DNA of 33,314 nt from a bacterium (lineage in GTDB: Bacteria; Patescibacteriota; Saccharimonadia; Saccharimonadales; Saccharimonadaceae), in the NCBI GenBank assembly GCA_030429975.1, contig JAUIGB010000011.1:1-33314 (forward strand), in the 5' to 3' direction. A program made the translations under genes and the position numbers. Shown one piece after another: positions 15,930-23,489 of this stretch. Every line of letters starts with the position of its first letter. Positions within the stretch are counted from its first letter, which is position 1. The notes below the pieces were generated by a model. That model was not told where the DNA came from and searched no databases. It saw only the letters and a list, made by a program, of their open reading frames with translations.

Positions 15930-15951
15930 ATCTCCTCCTAGACTCGGAAAC
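15924..15951. repeat. Duplicated leader, copy 2
   Basis: 26 of 28 bases match 15452-15479; TATAACAT (15961-15968) is also shared, about 10 bp further out. Confidence 0.8.
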
Positions 15952-15958
15952 TTGCACA

Positions 15959-15964
15959 ACTATA
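15959..15964 (-). promoter_or_regulatory. -10 element of the ACP-like cassette
   Basis: TATAGT on the minus strand at the position equivalent to the TATAAT of the sister cassette. It lies back to back with the rpsJ promoter. Confidence 0.45.
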
Positions 15965-15980
15965 ACATCATGTGTACGAC

Positions 15981-16009
15981 TTGTCGATAGCCTACATCTG
16001 TGATATAAG
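15981..16009 (+). promoter_or_regulatory. rpsJ promoter
   Basis: TTGTCG (15981-15986), 17-nt spacer, TATAAG (16004-16009) with a TGA extension. Start site near 16016. Confidence 0.75.
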
Positions 16010-16015
16010 TATATG

Positions 16016-16118
16016 TGTATTAAATAATCATACCGAGAACTTGGCTGTGAGCGCAAAACGTAAGTCGCAAAACCTGACCAAGGTTACGGTATAGCACAAT
16101 AGAAAGGTATCTACTATC
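16016..16118 (+). promoter_or_regulatory. Structured 5' leader of rpsJ
   Basis: A leader of about 103 nt. A perfect 6-bp closing stem ATACCG (16030-16035) / CGGTAT (16087-16092) encloses a second stem CTTGG (16040-16044) / CCAAG (16078-16082) and a possible GCG (16051-16053) / CGC (16066-16068). The apical part repeats CGCAAAAC twice. The Shine-Dalgarno AAAGGT follows the structure. It may be an autoregulatory ribosomal-protein leader; not matched to a known family. Confidence 0.5.
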
Positions 16119-16442
16119 ATGGCAGATGCAAAACCAGAAGGATTGCGAATCCGAATCCGACTAAAGGCCTATGACCACAAGGTTATCGACCAATCAGCAA
16201 AACAAATTATCGACACGGCTATCCGTACGGGTGCCAGTATTGCTGGCCCCGTGCCACTACCTACGCGTCGCAGTAACTACACAGTGGTCAAAAGCCCTCA
16301 TGTGTACAAAACAGGCGGTGAGTCATTTGAGATGCGCGTACACAAGCGTCTCATCGATATCACCAATGCTACGCCAAAGACTATCGACAGCTTGCAGAAT
16401 CTGTCATTGCCTGCAGGTGTAGACGCTGAAATTCGAATGTAA
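16119..16442 (+). CDS. rpsJ: 30S ribosomal protein S10
   Basis: The protein has 107 aa, usual length. S10 is a small-subunit head protein and transcription antitermination partner (NusE). The core [21 protein letters not shown] and the GPVPLPTRR loop are typical; it ends [10 protein letters not shown]. In most bacteria rpsJ opens the S10 operon; here it has its own promoter, leader and terminator, and is separated from rplC by about 2.7 kb of unrelated genes. Confidence 0.97.
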   Translation: MADAKPEGLRIRIRLKAYDHKVIDQSAKQIIDTAIRTGASIAGPVPLPTRRSNYTVVKSPHVYKTGGESFEMRVHKRLIDITNATPKTIDSLQNLSLPAGVDAEIRM

Positions 16443-16454
16443 TTCCGTACTATG

Positions 16455-16486
16455 AAAAATCCTCAAGGATTTCCTTGGGGATTTTT
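16455..16486 (+). terminator. Intrinsic terminator of rpsJ
   Basis: AAAAATCCTCAAGG / CCTTGGGGATTTTT, a 14-bp stem with one G-U pair and a 4-nt loop, ending in T5. The flanking A-run makes it potentially bidirectional. Confidence 0.85.
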
Positions 16487-16517
16487 CTATTTGTCAGTAT
16501 CATATGCACAACGATTA

Positions 16518-16526
16518 TGCTAAAAT
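16518..16526 (+). promoter_or_regulatory. Extended -10 promoter of the small membrane protein
   Basis: TGCTAAAAT, 8 nt before the ATG; predicted leader of about 2 nt. Confidence 0.55.
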
Positions 16527-16534
16527 AGCTGAAA

Positions 16535-16870
16535 ATGTCACAAACACAAACACAATATCGAAAACCGCGTCATCGCACATATGCTCGTAACAGGGGTCGT
16601 AATAATGTGGGATATCATTTGTCAGAAGGCGACGGGGTATATTTTTTAAAGTTGGTCACTGTTGTACTACTGGGTACGCTATGGCTAAAATTGGCAATTC
16701 CTATGGAGTGGAACGGGATAATTGTTGCAGCCTTTCCACTAGGCACACTATTGGCCCTAGTTGCTATTAGGCTATTCGAAAAAAACCAATTGGATCGCAA
16801 AATATGGTTCGCGGTACTAGTTATTGTGACTATACTTAGTTACTTTGTTCCTGCAGGTATAGTTATCTAG
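16535..16870 (+). CDS. Small membrane protein, 111 aa
   Basis: The N-terminus is strongly basic (YRKPRHRTYARNRGR, residues 8-22) and would stay in the cytoplasm. Three hydrophobic segments follow at about 37-53, 61-79 and 90-109. I do not recognise the family. It sits between rpsJ and rplC with its own extended -10 promoter. No intrinsic terminator oriented for it was seen. Confidence 0.72.
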   Translation: MSQTQTQYRKPRHRTYARNRGRNNVGYHLSEGDGVYFLKLVTVVLLGTLWLKLAIPMEWNGIIVAAFPLGTLLALVAIRLFEKNQLDRKIWFAVLVIVTILSYFVPAGIVI

Positions 16871-16874
16871 AAAT

Positions 16875-16901
16875 AAAAAAACCCGCCAATACATAGGCGG
16901 G
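16875..16901 (-). terminator. Intrinsic terminator of the 202-aa gene
   Basis: CCCGCC-aatacata-GGCGGG followed on the minus strand by seven T. Confidence 0.8.
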
Positions 16902-16902
16902 C

Positions 16903-16940
16903 GTACCGGAGGCTGTCGATTATGTGACAGCCTCCGGTAC
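16903..16940. repeat. Perfect 15-bp inverted repeat
   Basis: GTACCGGAGGCTGTC, 8-nt spacer, GACAGCCTCCGGTAC, lying between the 202-aa gene's stop and its terminator. It would form a very stable hairpin in the transcript. No T-run on either strand. Confidence 0.9.
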
Positions 16941-16955
16941 TGGATTGGTACCTCG

Positions 16956-17564
16956 TCAGACAGTGTGATGACGGCTGGAGTGAACGAAAGACGCATAGAT
17001 ACCGGAACTGCGATGCCTCTCGCGGTGTTCGGGCGCTTCGGCCTCCGTTCGGGGGTCGGTAATAGCCCTGTGTAGAGCTTTGCGATCGCACCTGCCCGGA
17101 TGGACAAAGTCAATCGCCGCGACCAGCTCCTCTTCATGAATCACGGGTTGGTGGCTTCGACAAACCCACTCGATTAACTGATGAAGGTGTTGACCGTGCG
17201 TATGGGGCTCGCTAGTCGCAATCAGTCTCGGAAACTCGCTCCATAGCTGGTCAATGACTGCGTCGATGTCGTCATTCCAGCTTGTCCCTGTCAGCTCTGA
17301 GAGATTCTGCGCAATCAGCCATGCCGCGTCGCGCGCTCGTCGAATGGGTACGTCTACTCGAACCAGGGTAAATGCGTCAGTGGACATAATCCATTCGTAC
17401 TTTTGGGACCTGTAGTCTTGAAAGGGAATACAAGAAGCGAAGCCGTCCCCCATGCTGAGCAGGTTAGGCCAGATTTCTAGCGTCACCCACTCCTTACGTG
17501 GCGCATCATCGTTTTTATACTCAAGATACGGTTCGACTTTGCGAACCTCAACCGTGAACTTCAC
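16956..17564 (-). CDS. Hypothetical protein, 202 aa, GTG start
   Basis: I do not recognise this protein. It begins MKFTVEVRKVEPYLEYKNDD with a GTG codon preceded by TTAGGAGT. The middle is helical and Trp-rich (RDAAWLIAQNLSEL); the C-terminus is His/Arg-rich (EHRERHRSSG...SRHHTV). Codon use is GC-rich like the 15185-15863 cassette genes and unlike the ribosomal operon, hinting at a separate origin. Confidence 0.68.
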   Translation of the reverse strand: MKFTVEVRKVEPYLEYKNDDAPRKEWVTLEIWPNLLSMGDGFASCIPFQDYRSQKYEWIMSTDAFTLVRVDVPIRRARDAAWLIAQNLSELTGTSWNDDIDAVIDQLWSEFPRLIATSEPHTHGQHLHQLIEWVCRSHQPVIHEEELVAAIDFVHPGRCDRKALHRAITDPRTEAEAPEHRERHRSSGIYASFVHSSRHHTV

Positions 17565-17620
17565 CGAATACTCCTAAAGGTCTTGACTGCGCGGGATTTC
17601 CGCACAGTACACCAAGCACT

Positions 17621-17649
17621 CTTATAAAACAAAAAGATAATAAAATCAA
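17621..17649 (-). promoter_or_regulatory. Promoter of the 202-aa gene
   Basis: On the minus strand TTGATT (17649-17644), 17-nt spacer, TATAAG (17626-17621). Leader about 50 nt. Confidence 0.65.
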
Positions 17650-17667
17650 TACAGCGCAACCCGAGAA

Positions 17668-18579
17668 CTAGTAGCCTCCGCCACCAATTCCCCAGTATTG
17701 TTCTAGTGTATGAATACCCTTGTTCTTCATGTCCGTAGCGACCGAGACCCCGACATAGCGCCAGTGCCATGCTTCCGCGCTATAACCAGTGATAGATTCA
17801 TAGCCAGATTTGTATCGTTGGATAAAGCCGTACTTATGCCCGTTCTTTTTCATCCATGCATATTCACTAGTACCTGCAAAGCCATTTAAATTTTGACCGC
17901 TACCAGACAAGTCTACGGCAAAACCTGTCTGATGTTCACTATATCCAGGTCGCGCGCTAATCGTGTCTGCAACCGCCGTACTACCGTGATAGTTTACCCA
18001 GTAGTTGTATGTAGAAACCTGGTTGTCATACGAGCGATAGGTACTAGTGAGACCTAGCGATTCACCGGCTGCTGATGCCGCGCTGATCATGGCCGTTAGC
18101 TTTGCGAGTATTTTGTTACTAACGAGATAGCCGCTATAAGATACCAGATCAGAAGGCACGAAGTTTACGGGATTGAGACATCGTTTTTTGTTAACAACGA
18201 CATCTATGTTGTTGGGGTTGCCGTGCGTGCCACTTATTTTACATGCGGACGGAGTGACCACCTGGCCAGCCAATTGTGCTTGTAGGGCAGCTTCGGCTTC
18301 AGCTTTTCGTTTAGCCTCTGCCTTTTTGGCGGCTTCCTTTGCCTTGCGTTCAGCTTCCTCTTTGGCCTTTTGTTCGGCTATGCGTTTTTCACGGACCTCT
18401 GCTATCTTTTCGTCTATGTCCTTCAGGTATGCGGCAGTTTTTGTTACCTCTGCCTGGGTGTTTTGATGGGCATAATATTTAGCGATTTGCACGCCTCCGA
18501 CGGTAATTATGGATAATGCCAGCAAAGACCCGCCCAAGGTCAGGTGTCTGTTTTGTATTTTTTTGCTGATTCCGAGCAC
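17668..18579 (-). CDS. VanY-type D-alanyl-D-alanine carboxypeptidase (M15B)
   Basis: The protein has 303 aa. A signal anchor at about 13-33 is followed by a long charged coiled coil rich in A, E and K (about 41-103) and an M15 peptidase domain. The zinc-site motif SEHQTGFAVD (214-223) supplies His216 and Asp223; SAEAWHWRYVG supplies Glu269 and His272. STYRSYDNQ (179-187) is the usual substrate-side motif. The enzyme trims the terminal D-Ala from peptidoglycan stems outside the membrane; the coiled coil probably reaches it into the wall. It starts with GTG, 7 nt after a TATAAT that fits exactly in the gap to the upstream gene. Confidence 0.92.
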   Translation of the reverse strand: MLGISKKIQNRHLTLGGSLLALSIITVGGVQIAKYYAHQNTQAEVTKTAAYLKDIDEKIAEVREKRIAEQKAKEEAERKAKEAAKKAEAKRKAEAEAALQAQLAGQVVTPSACKISGTHGNPNNIDVVVNKKRCLNPVNFVPSDLVSYSGYLVSNKILAKLTAMISAASAAGESLGLTSTYRSYDNQVSTYNYWVNYHGSTAVADTISARPGYSEHQTGFAVDLSGSGQNLNGFAGTSEYAWMKKNGHKYGFIQRYKSGYESITGYSAEAWHWRYVGVSVATDMKNKGIHTLEQYWGIGGGGY

Positions 18580-18586
18580 TAGTATT

Positions 18587-18592
18587 ATTATA
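18587..18592 (-). promoter_or_regulatory. -10 element of the carboxypeptidase gene
   Basis: TATAAT on the minus strand in the 15-bp gap between two genes, 7 nt before the GTG; predicts a leaderless or 1-nt-leader message. Confidence 0.6.
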
Positions 18593-18594
18593 CG

Positions 18595-18930
18595 CTACCG
18601 GAAATACGGGTAGATATCTTCAAAATCTGGGTGATCGTACGCGTCATCGTCATCAGTATCATCGATGTCTTCTTCATCGGTCGTTGCAGTATCTGATTGA
18701 ATTTCAGACTCTGTGTCGGTACTTTTGGGAGAGTATTTAGCTAGCATTTCTTCCATTCGAGTCGCGATCTCTGCCATTCTAGCGGTTACGGCGTCAATGT
18801 CGACCTCAGGCTTCGTTTCCGCCGTCTCGTTCTCGGTCTCGGTATTGAGTAAAGTCAATTCTTCTATTCTGGCGTCCAGCGCGACGGCCTCGTCATGACT
18901 GTATCGCTTGTGTTCTGTAGATTTTTCCAT
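18595..18930 (-). CDS. Acidic hypothetical protein, 111 aa
   Basis: A low-complexity acidic protein. Residues 12-65 look coiled (LDARIEELTLLNTETENETA, later ARMAEIATRMEEMLAKY); the C-terminal 40 residues are almost all D, E, T and S, ending DFEDIYPYFR. No domain recognised. It lies just upstream of the carboxypeptidase gene. A promoter ends 6 nt before its ATG, although GAGGT also lies in those bases. Confidence 0.7.
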   Translation of the reverse strand: MEKSTEHKRYSHDEAVALDARIEELTLLNTETENETAETKPEVDIDAVTARMAEIATRMEEMLAKYSPKSTDTESEIQSDTATTDEEDIDDTDDDDAYDHPDFEDIYPYFR

Positions 18931-18936
18931 ACCTCA

Positions 18937-18965
18937 ATGCTAAACCAAAAAAGTAAGTTTTACAA
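18937..18965 (-). promoter_or_regulatory. Promoter of the acidic protein
   Basis: Minus strand TTGTAA (18965-18960), 17-nt spacer, TAGCAT (18942-18937), then 6 nt and ATG. Confidence 0.55.
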
Positions 18966-18991
18966 AAATAAGCGTTACAGATAGAAAAGTA

Positions 18992-19020
18992 TTGACCTAC
19001 CTCTATTTTTATGATAGGAT
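18992..19020 (+). promoter_or_regulatory. Main promoter of the ribosomal-protein operon
   Basis: TTGACC (18992-18997), 17-nt spacer, TAGGAT (19015-19020). Start site near 19027; leader about 110 nt to rplC. Confidence 0.7.
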
Positions 19021-19069
19021 TGATTGGTAACTTATTGAAAGTACGAAATATAAATTCGCTTCCGCGTGA

Positions 19070-19141
19070 ATGAGCAAGTCCAGGAAAAGCCCCGGATACT
19101 ACTCGCCACCGGAGGTTTTAAATGGGAGAAAAGGGCGATGA
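19070..19141 (+). CDS. Possible 23-aa leader ORF overlapping rplC
   Basis: ATG at 19070 opens a 23-codon frame (MSKSRKSPGYYSPPEVLNGR, then KGR) whose TGA overlaps the rplC ATG as ATGA. It is basic. No Shine-Dalgarno precedes it, so translation is uncertain. Confidence 0.25.
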   Translation: MSKSRKSPGYYSPPEVLNGRKGR

Positions 19142-19749
19142 AAGCACTTCTCGGTACCAAGATTGGTATGACCCAAATCATCAGCAAGGACGGCGTTGCA
19201 ACACCTGTGACGTTGATTCAAGCTGGCCCTGTGACTGTAACTCAGGTCAAGTCCGTCGAATCAGACGGCTACAACGCAGTCCAAGTGGCATTTGGTGAGG
19301 GTAAGAACCTGAGCAAGGCCGTAGCTGGTCACACAAAACCAGCCCAAGTGACCCCGAAACATGTTCGGGAGTTTCGCGTTGCAGAACTACCAGAGCTGAA
19401 GGTCGGTGACAAATTCGACGTTAGCCAGTTTGAACTGGGTGACATCGTAGACGCTACCGGTACCAGCAAAGGTAAAGGTTTTGCAGGTAACGTAAAACGG
19501 CACAACTTTAACACTAGTAAAAAGACCCACGGTGGCAACGGTTACGTCCGTCGCCCTGGTTCGATCGGATCTATGTATCCGCAGAAGGTCTTTAAAGGCA
19601 AGCGCATGGCTGGACGCATGGGTCATGATCGTGTAACGGTCAAGAACCTGGTCGTAGCCTATGTTGATCCGACGAACAATCTGATCGGCTTAAAAGGCGC
19701 TGTACCTGGACCTAACAAGGGTCTGATAGAAATCGGAGGTAAGGCATAA
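19138..19749 (+). CDS. rplC: 50S ribosomal protein L3
   Basis: The protein has 203 aa. It starts MKALLGTKIGMTQI, the standard L3 N-terminus, so 19138 was chosen; a GTG at 19066 would add 24 residues with no family counterpart. The loop GKGFAGNVKRHNFNTSKKTH and the GRMGHDRVTVKNL region are typical; the loop reaches the peptidyl-transferase centre. First gene of the long operon; its TAA overlaps the rplD ATG by 1 nt. Confidence 0.97.
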   Translation: MKALLGTKIGMTQIISKDGVATPVTLIQAGPVTVTQVKSVESDGYNAVQVAFGEGKNLSKAVAGHTKPAQVTPKHVREFRVAELPELKVGDKFDVSQFELGDIVDATGTSKGKGFAGNVKRHNFNTSKKTHGGNGYVRRPGSIGSMYPQKVFKGKRMAGRMGHDRVTVKNLVVAYVDPTNNLIGLKGAVPGPNKGLIEIGGKA

Positions 19750-20375
19750 TGGCTGAAACTGCGAAAAAACCAGCAGCTGCAAAAGCTGTGAGCCTTCCAA
19801 AGGAAGTATTCGGCGTAGAAGTCGAAAATCACGAGTTGGTAAAGCAAGCGTATGATACATACCTGGCAAACAACCGACTATCCAGCGCCACTACGCTACA
19901 ACGTGGTGAAGTACGCGGTGGTGGTAAAAAACCATGGCGTCAAAAAGGTACCGGACGAGCACGATTTGGTAGCTCTCGAAACCCAATTTGGCGTGGTGGT
20001 GGTGTAGTATTCGGCCCTCGCGGTAACGAAAACTACAGTAAGCGTCTATCTACCACAGCAAAGCGTGTCGCACTTCGCCAAGCGCTAACACTAGCCAACC
20101 AGGCTAAGAAGGTCGTGGTAAAAGACGTAAAAACTACTGGAAAGACGGCGGAAATCGCTAAATTCCTGGAGACGAATAAGTTTGACCGAAAGGTGTTACT
20201 GGTAGTAGACGAAAAGTCTCCGGAACTAATCCGTGCTACTTCAAATCTACAGAACGTAGTGCTAGTACGGGCAACTTTCCTAAGCGTCTATCACATTCTA
20301 AACGCAGATCACATCGTACTTTCAACGAAATCTGTACCAGTCATCAAGGACTGGCTAACACGGGAGGTTAAATAA
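19749..20375 (+). CDS. rplD: 50S ribosomal protein L4
   Basis: The protein has 208 aa. The extended loop RGGGKKPWRQKGTGRARFGS (about 57-76), which lines the exit tunnel, is conserved, as is GPRGNENYSKRL. In E. coli L4 represses this operon; that is not shown here. A Shine-Dalgarno GGAGGT lies in the rplC 3' end. Confidence 0.97.
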   Translation: MAETAKKPAAAKAVSLPKEVFGVEVENHELVKQAYDTYLANNRLSSATTLQRGEVRGGGKKPWRQKGTGRARFGSSRNPIWRGGGVVFGPRGNENYSKRLSTTAKRVALRQALTLANQAKKVVVKDVKTTGKTAEIAKFLETNKFDRKVLLVVDEKSPELIRATSNLQNVVLVRATFLSVYHILNADHIVLSTKSVPVIKDWLTREVK

Positions 20376-20376
20376 T

Positions 20377-20697
20377 ATGGCAAACGTATTTGTATACCCC
20401 CGAGCAACAGAAAAAGCCTATGCACAATCACAGAACGGCGTATATGTATTTAACGTCCCTGTCGATGCAACTAAAAACGACATCGTGGAAAGTGTCGAAA
20501 AGCAATATGACGTGAAGGTAACTCGCGTGAAGACTATCGTACAAAACGGCAAAGCTGTTCGTTATAACCGCGGTCCAAAGCGCTACCCTGGCACGACCAA
20601 CCGTAAAGACAGCAAAAAAGCCTACGTCACATTGGCAAAGGGTGATAGTATTCAAGTCTTTGCAGAACAAGAACAACAGATGGAGGAGAAGAAGTAA
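20377..20697 (+). CDS. rplW: 50S ribosomal protein L23
   Basis: The protein has 106 aa. RATEKAYAQSQNGVYVFNV and the basic loop NRGPKRYPGTTNRKDSKKAY match L23, which sits at the tunnel exit and binds SRP and trigger factor. Its stop overlaps the rplB ATG. Confidence 0.96.
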   Translation: MANVFVYPRATEKAYAQSQNGVYVFNVPVDATKNDIVESVEKQYDVKVTRVKTIVQNGKAVRYNRGPKRYPGTTNRKDSKKAYVTLAKGDSIQVFAEQEQQMEEKK

Positions 20698-21536
20698 TGG
20701 CAATCAAAGCATACAAACCGACAACTCCATCCCGCCGTGGCATGACCTCGCAGGATCTCAGCGCTATTACTACTAGAAAACCAGTAAAGAGCCTGACAAA
20801 GAGCAAAAAACAGCAAGCTGGACGCAACAACACCGGTCGAATTACCGTTCGACACCGTGGTGGTGGCGTGAAACGACATTACCGATTGGTAAATCACAAC
20901 TTGCCTGCTGGCACGAAAGCAACTATCGAGCACATTGAGTACGATCCGAATCGTAGTGCACGTATTGCTCGTGTAAAAGACCAAAATGGCCTATACCACT
21001 ACGTGATTGCGGATACGAGCATGAAGCAAGGCAAGGTAATCGAAAGTGGCGAAAAAGCTCCTATCGAAACATCAAATCGCCTACCATTGAGACAAATCCC
21101 AGTTGGTAGCCAGATTTACGCTATAGAGCTAACTGCCGGCAAAGGCGCGCAGATGGTTCGTGCTGCCGGCGCTCGTGCACAGTTGATGGCTAAAGAAGGC
21201 GATCATGCACAAGTACGTCTACCATCTGGCGAAGTACGAAGAGTCCGCCTAGAGGCAACAGCCGCCATTGGTGTTGTTGGCAACGTACAGCACCAGAACA
21301 TCAAGGTCGGAAGTGCTGGCCGAAAGCGACGCAAGGGTATTCGCCCATCCGTTCGCGGTGTAGTAATGAACGCGGTTGATCACCCACATGGTGGTGGTGA
21401 CGGTGGATCTCACGGTGTAGGACGAACTCCAAAGACACCTTGGGGCAAGCTAACTCTGGGTTATCGAACTCGACGACGCAAGGATACTGCCGGTCTAATA
21501 GTAAGAACTCGCCACGAGGCGAAGAGGAAGAGGTAA
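20697..21536 (+). CDS. rplB: 50S ribosomal protein L2
   Basis: The protein has 279 aa. RHRGGGVKRHYRLVN and the C-terminal NAVDHPHGGGDG hallmark (which carries the conserved His near the peptidyl-transferase centre) are present, followed by the usual basic tail. SD GGAGGAG precedes it within rplW. Confidence 0.98.
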   Translation: MAIKAYKPTTPSRRGMTSQDLSAITTRKPVKSLTKSKKQQAGRNNTGRITVRHRGGGVKRHYRLVNHNLPAGTKATIEHIEYDPNRSARIARVKDQNGLYHYVIADTSMKQGKVIESGEKAPIETSNRLPLRQIPVGSQIYAIELTAGKGAQMVRAAGARAQLMAKEGDHAQVRLPSGEVRRVRLEATAAIGVVGNVQHQNIKVGSAGRKRRKGIRPSVRGVVMNAVDHPHGGGDGGSHGVGRTPKTPWGKLTLGYRTRRRKDTAGLIVRTRHEAKRKR

Positions 21537-21539
21537 GAC

Positions 21540-21803
21540 ATGAGTCGATCACTGAAAAAAGGTCCATTTGTCGATGCCAAGCTGGCGAAAAAGGTCGCTG
21601 CTCTAGGTCTCGAGGATCGAACTGTTATAAAGACATGGGCTCGTGCGAGCACCATCACACCAGAAATGGTTGGACGCACAATAGCTATATATAACGGCCG
21701 AGTACACGTACCGGTTGTTATCACCGAAAACATGGTTGGTCATAAACTAGGCGAATTTTCGCCAACTCGAAAGTTCCGCAAACACGGAGGCAGGGAGAAG
21801 TAA
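21540..21803 (+). CDS. rpsS: 30S ribosomal protein S19
   Basis: The protein has 87 aa. It begins [19 protein letters not shown] and ends [19 protein letters not shown], both standard for S19 of the 30S head. Confidence 0.98.
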   Translation: MSRSLKKGPFVDAKLAKKVAALGLEDRTVIKTWARASTITPEMVGRTIAIYNGRVHVPVVITENMVGHKLGEFSPTRKFRKHGGREK

Positions 21804-21804
21804 T

Positions 21805-22209
21805 ATGGCTGATATGTTGAAAGTAAAGGCGATTGCCAAAGGCGTAGACCAGACCCCGCGTAAGGTTGGCATAGTTGCGGCACTTGTACGAAATCGTACA
21901 GTTGCAGACGCGCTAGTCATTCTAGAGCACGTACCACGCCGAGCGGCAACTCCTGTAAAGAAAGTAATCGAGAGCGCACAAGCTAACGCCGTGAACAATC
22001 ACGGACTAGACAGCAAAAGCCTCGTAATCACTACTATAAACGTGACTACTGGCCCACGAATGCGACGCTATAAACCAGCTAGCCGTGGACGTGCATTGCC
22101 ATTTGAAAAGAAATCCAGCCATATCCTAGTCGAAGTATCTGGAACAGAGAAACCTAAAAAGAAGCCGGTTGCTAAAAAGGCCGACGAGAAGAAAGAGGAG
22201 AAGAAATAA
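21805..22209 (+). CDS. rplV: 50S ribosomal protein L22
   Basis: The protein has 134 aa. The core is typical (VRNRTVADALVILEHVPRRA; tunnel hairpin GPRMRRYKPASRGRA), but the last 20 residues are an added lysine-rich tail (KPKKKPVAKKADEKKEEKK) not usual in short L22 proteins. Confidence 0.96.
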   Translation: MADMLKVKAIAKGVDQTPRKVGIVAALVRNRTVADALVILEHVPRRAATPVKKVIESAQANAVNNHGLDSKSLVITTINVTTGPRMRRYKPASRGRALPFEKKSSHILVEVSGTEKPKKKPVAKKADEKKEEKK

Positions 22210-22844
22210 TGGGACAAAAAGTTAACCCACTAAGTTTTCGCCTGCAGGTCCACAAGAACTGGAATTCGCGTTGGTTTGCTGGTAAAAAAGACTTTGCGAA
22301 ATGGCTAAATGAAGACGCGGCGATTCGTCGACATGTCGAAGCTAAATTCGCTAGCCGTCCAACAATCAGCCGAATAGAGATTGAGCGATCTGCAAACCTA
22401 ATCACCGTGACTATTCACACTGCAAAGGCAGGTGTCGTAATCGGTCGAGGCGGTTCAGGCGTAGCGGAATTAAAGGTAGAGATTGAAAAGATTGCTAGCC
22501 TACCTGTTCGAATCAATATCGAAGAGGTAAAACGACCAGAACTAGACGCAAAACTAGTGGCCGAGAATATTGCTCGCCAGTTGGAACGACGAATTAACTT
22601 CCGACGCGCGACAAAGATGTCAGCTCAAAATACCATGAACGCAGGCGCAAAAGGTATCCGTATCGAGGTAGCCGGACGATTGAATAGTGCCGAGATGGCT
22701 CGACGCGAAAAGATTATCGAAGGTTCCGTGCCTCTACATACACTGCGCGCTGACATAGACTTTCACGTAGCACGTGCTAACTGCCCCGGCGTTGGTATCG
22801 TTGGTGTCAAAGTATGGATTTACAAGGGTGAGAGGAGCGAGTAG
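22209..22844 (+). CDS. rpsC: 30S ribosomal protein S3
   Basis: The protein has 211 aa. [20 protein letters not shown], the KH-domain [10 protein letters not shown], and the C-terminal region [10 protein letters not shown] identify S3, at the mRNA entry site with helicase function. Confidence 0.98.
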   Translation: MGQKVNPLSFRLQVHKNWNSRWFAGKKDFAKWLNEDAAIRRHVEAKFASRPTISRIEIERSANLITVTIHTAKAGVVIGRGGSGVAELKVEIEKIASLPVRINIEEVKRPELDAKLVAENIARQLERRINFRRATKMSAQNTMNAGAKGIRIEVAGRLNSAEMARREKIIEGSVPLHTLRADIDFHVARANCPGVGIVGVKVWIYKGERSE

Positions 22845-22846
22845 AT

Positions 22847-23260
22847 ATGTTGTTACCTAAAAAGACAAAGTATCGAAAAGTCCGAAAAGGCAAGAACAAA
22901 GGCGTTGCGACCAGCGGTCACTACATTGCATTTGGTGACTATGGCCTACAAGCCCTGAGCAACAACGACGTTACTTCTCGCCAGATCGAGTCTGCTCGTC
23001 AGGCCATGACACGATACATCAAACGTGGTGGTAAGATTTGGATTCGAATCTTTCCTCATACTCCTAGAACCCGCAAACCCCAAGACGTAAAGATGGGTAG
23101 CGGTAAAGGAAATCCTGAATTCTTCGCAGCGAAAGTAAAGGCTGGAACCGTAATGTTCGAAATGAAGGGCGTTGACGAGGAAATAGCACGCGAGGCAATG
23201 CGCCTAGCGAGCCATAAGCTTCCTGTCAAAACCCGTTTCATTAGTAGGGAGGAAGGTTAA
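22847..23260 (+). CDS. rplP: 50S ribosomal protein L16
   Basis: The protein has 137 aa. [19 protein letters not shown] and [18 protein letters not shown] are L16 landmarks; it binds near the A site and tRNA elbow. Confidence 0.98.
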   Translation: MLLPKKTKYRKVRKGKNKGVATSGHYIAFGDYGLQALSNNDVTSRQIESARQAMTRYIKRGGKIWIRIFPHTPRTRKPQDVKMGSGKGNPEFFAAKVKAGTVMFEMKGVDEEIAREAMRLASHKLPVKTRFISREEG

Positions 23261-23261
23261 C

Positions 23262-23489
23262 ATGGCAAAAGCTAAAACAACCCCCAAAAAGGCTAAAGAG
23301 GCAGTTGTGCCAAAAACGGTAGATGAGATGAAAAAAGCTCTAGCCGACAAGCAACAGGAAATGCTAGAAACTCGCAGGTCACATCGTGCTGGTGAACTAG
23401 TTAATCCACGTGCACTGACGCTTGGCCGACGCGAAATCGCTCGTCTAAAGACCGCGATTCGCGCAGATGAACTGAAAGGAGATAAGTAA
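23262..23489 (+). CDS. rpmC: 50S ribosomal protein L29
   Basis: The protein has 75 aa, slightly long because of a lysine-rich N-terminal extension of about 17 residues. The two-helix core EMKKALADKQQEMLETRRSH and RREIARLKTAIR is typical. Confidence 0.93.
   Translation: MAKAKTTPKKAKEAVVPKTVDEMKKALADKQQEMLETRRSHRAGELVNPRALTLGRREIARLKTAIRADELKGDK

Noticed and set aside
15607-15990. 127-aa plus-strand ORF rich in Ser
   Set aside because: Antisense to the ACP-like gene and its promoter; Ser runs reflect the opposite strand's codons.
19066-19137. 24-residue N-terminal extension of L3 from a GTG
   Set aside because: No counterpart in the L3 family, and ATG 19138 has a purine-rich stretch upstream.
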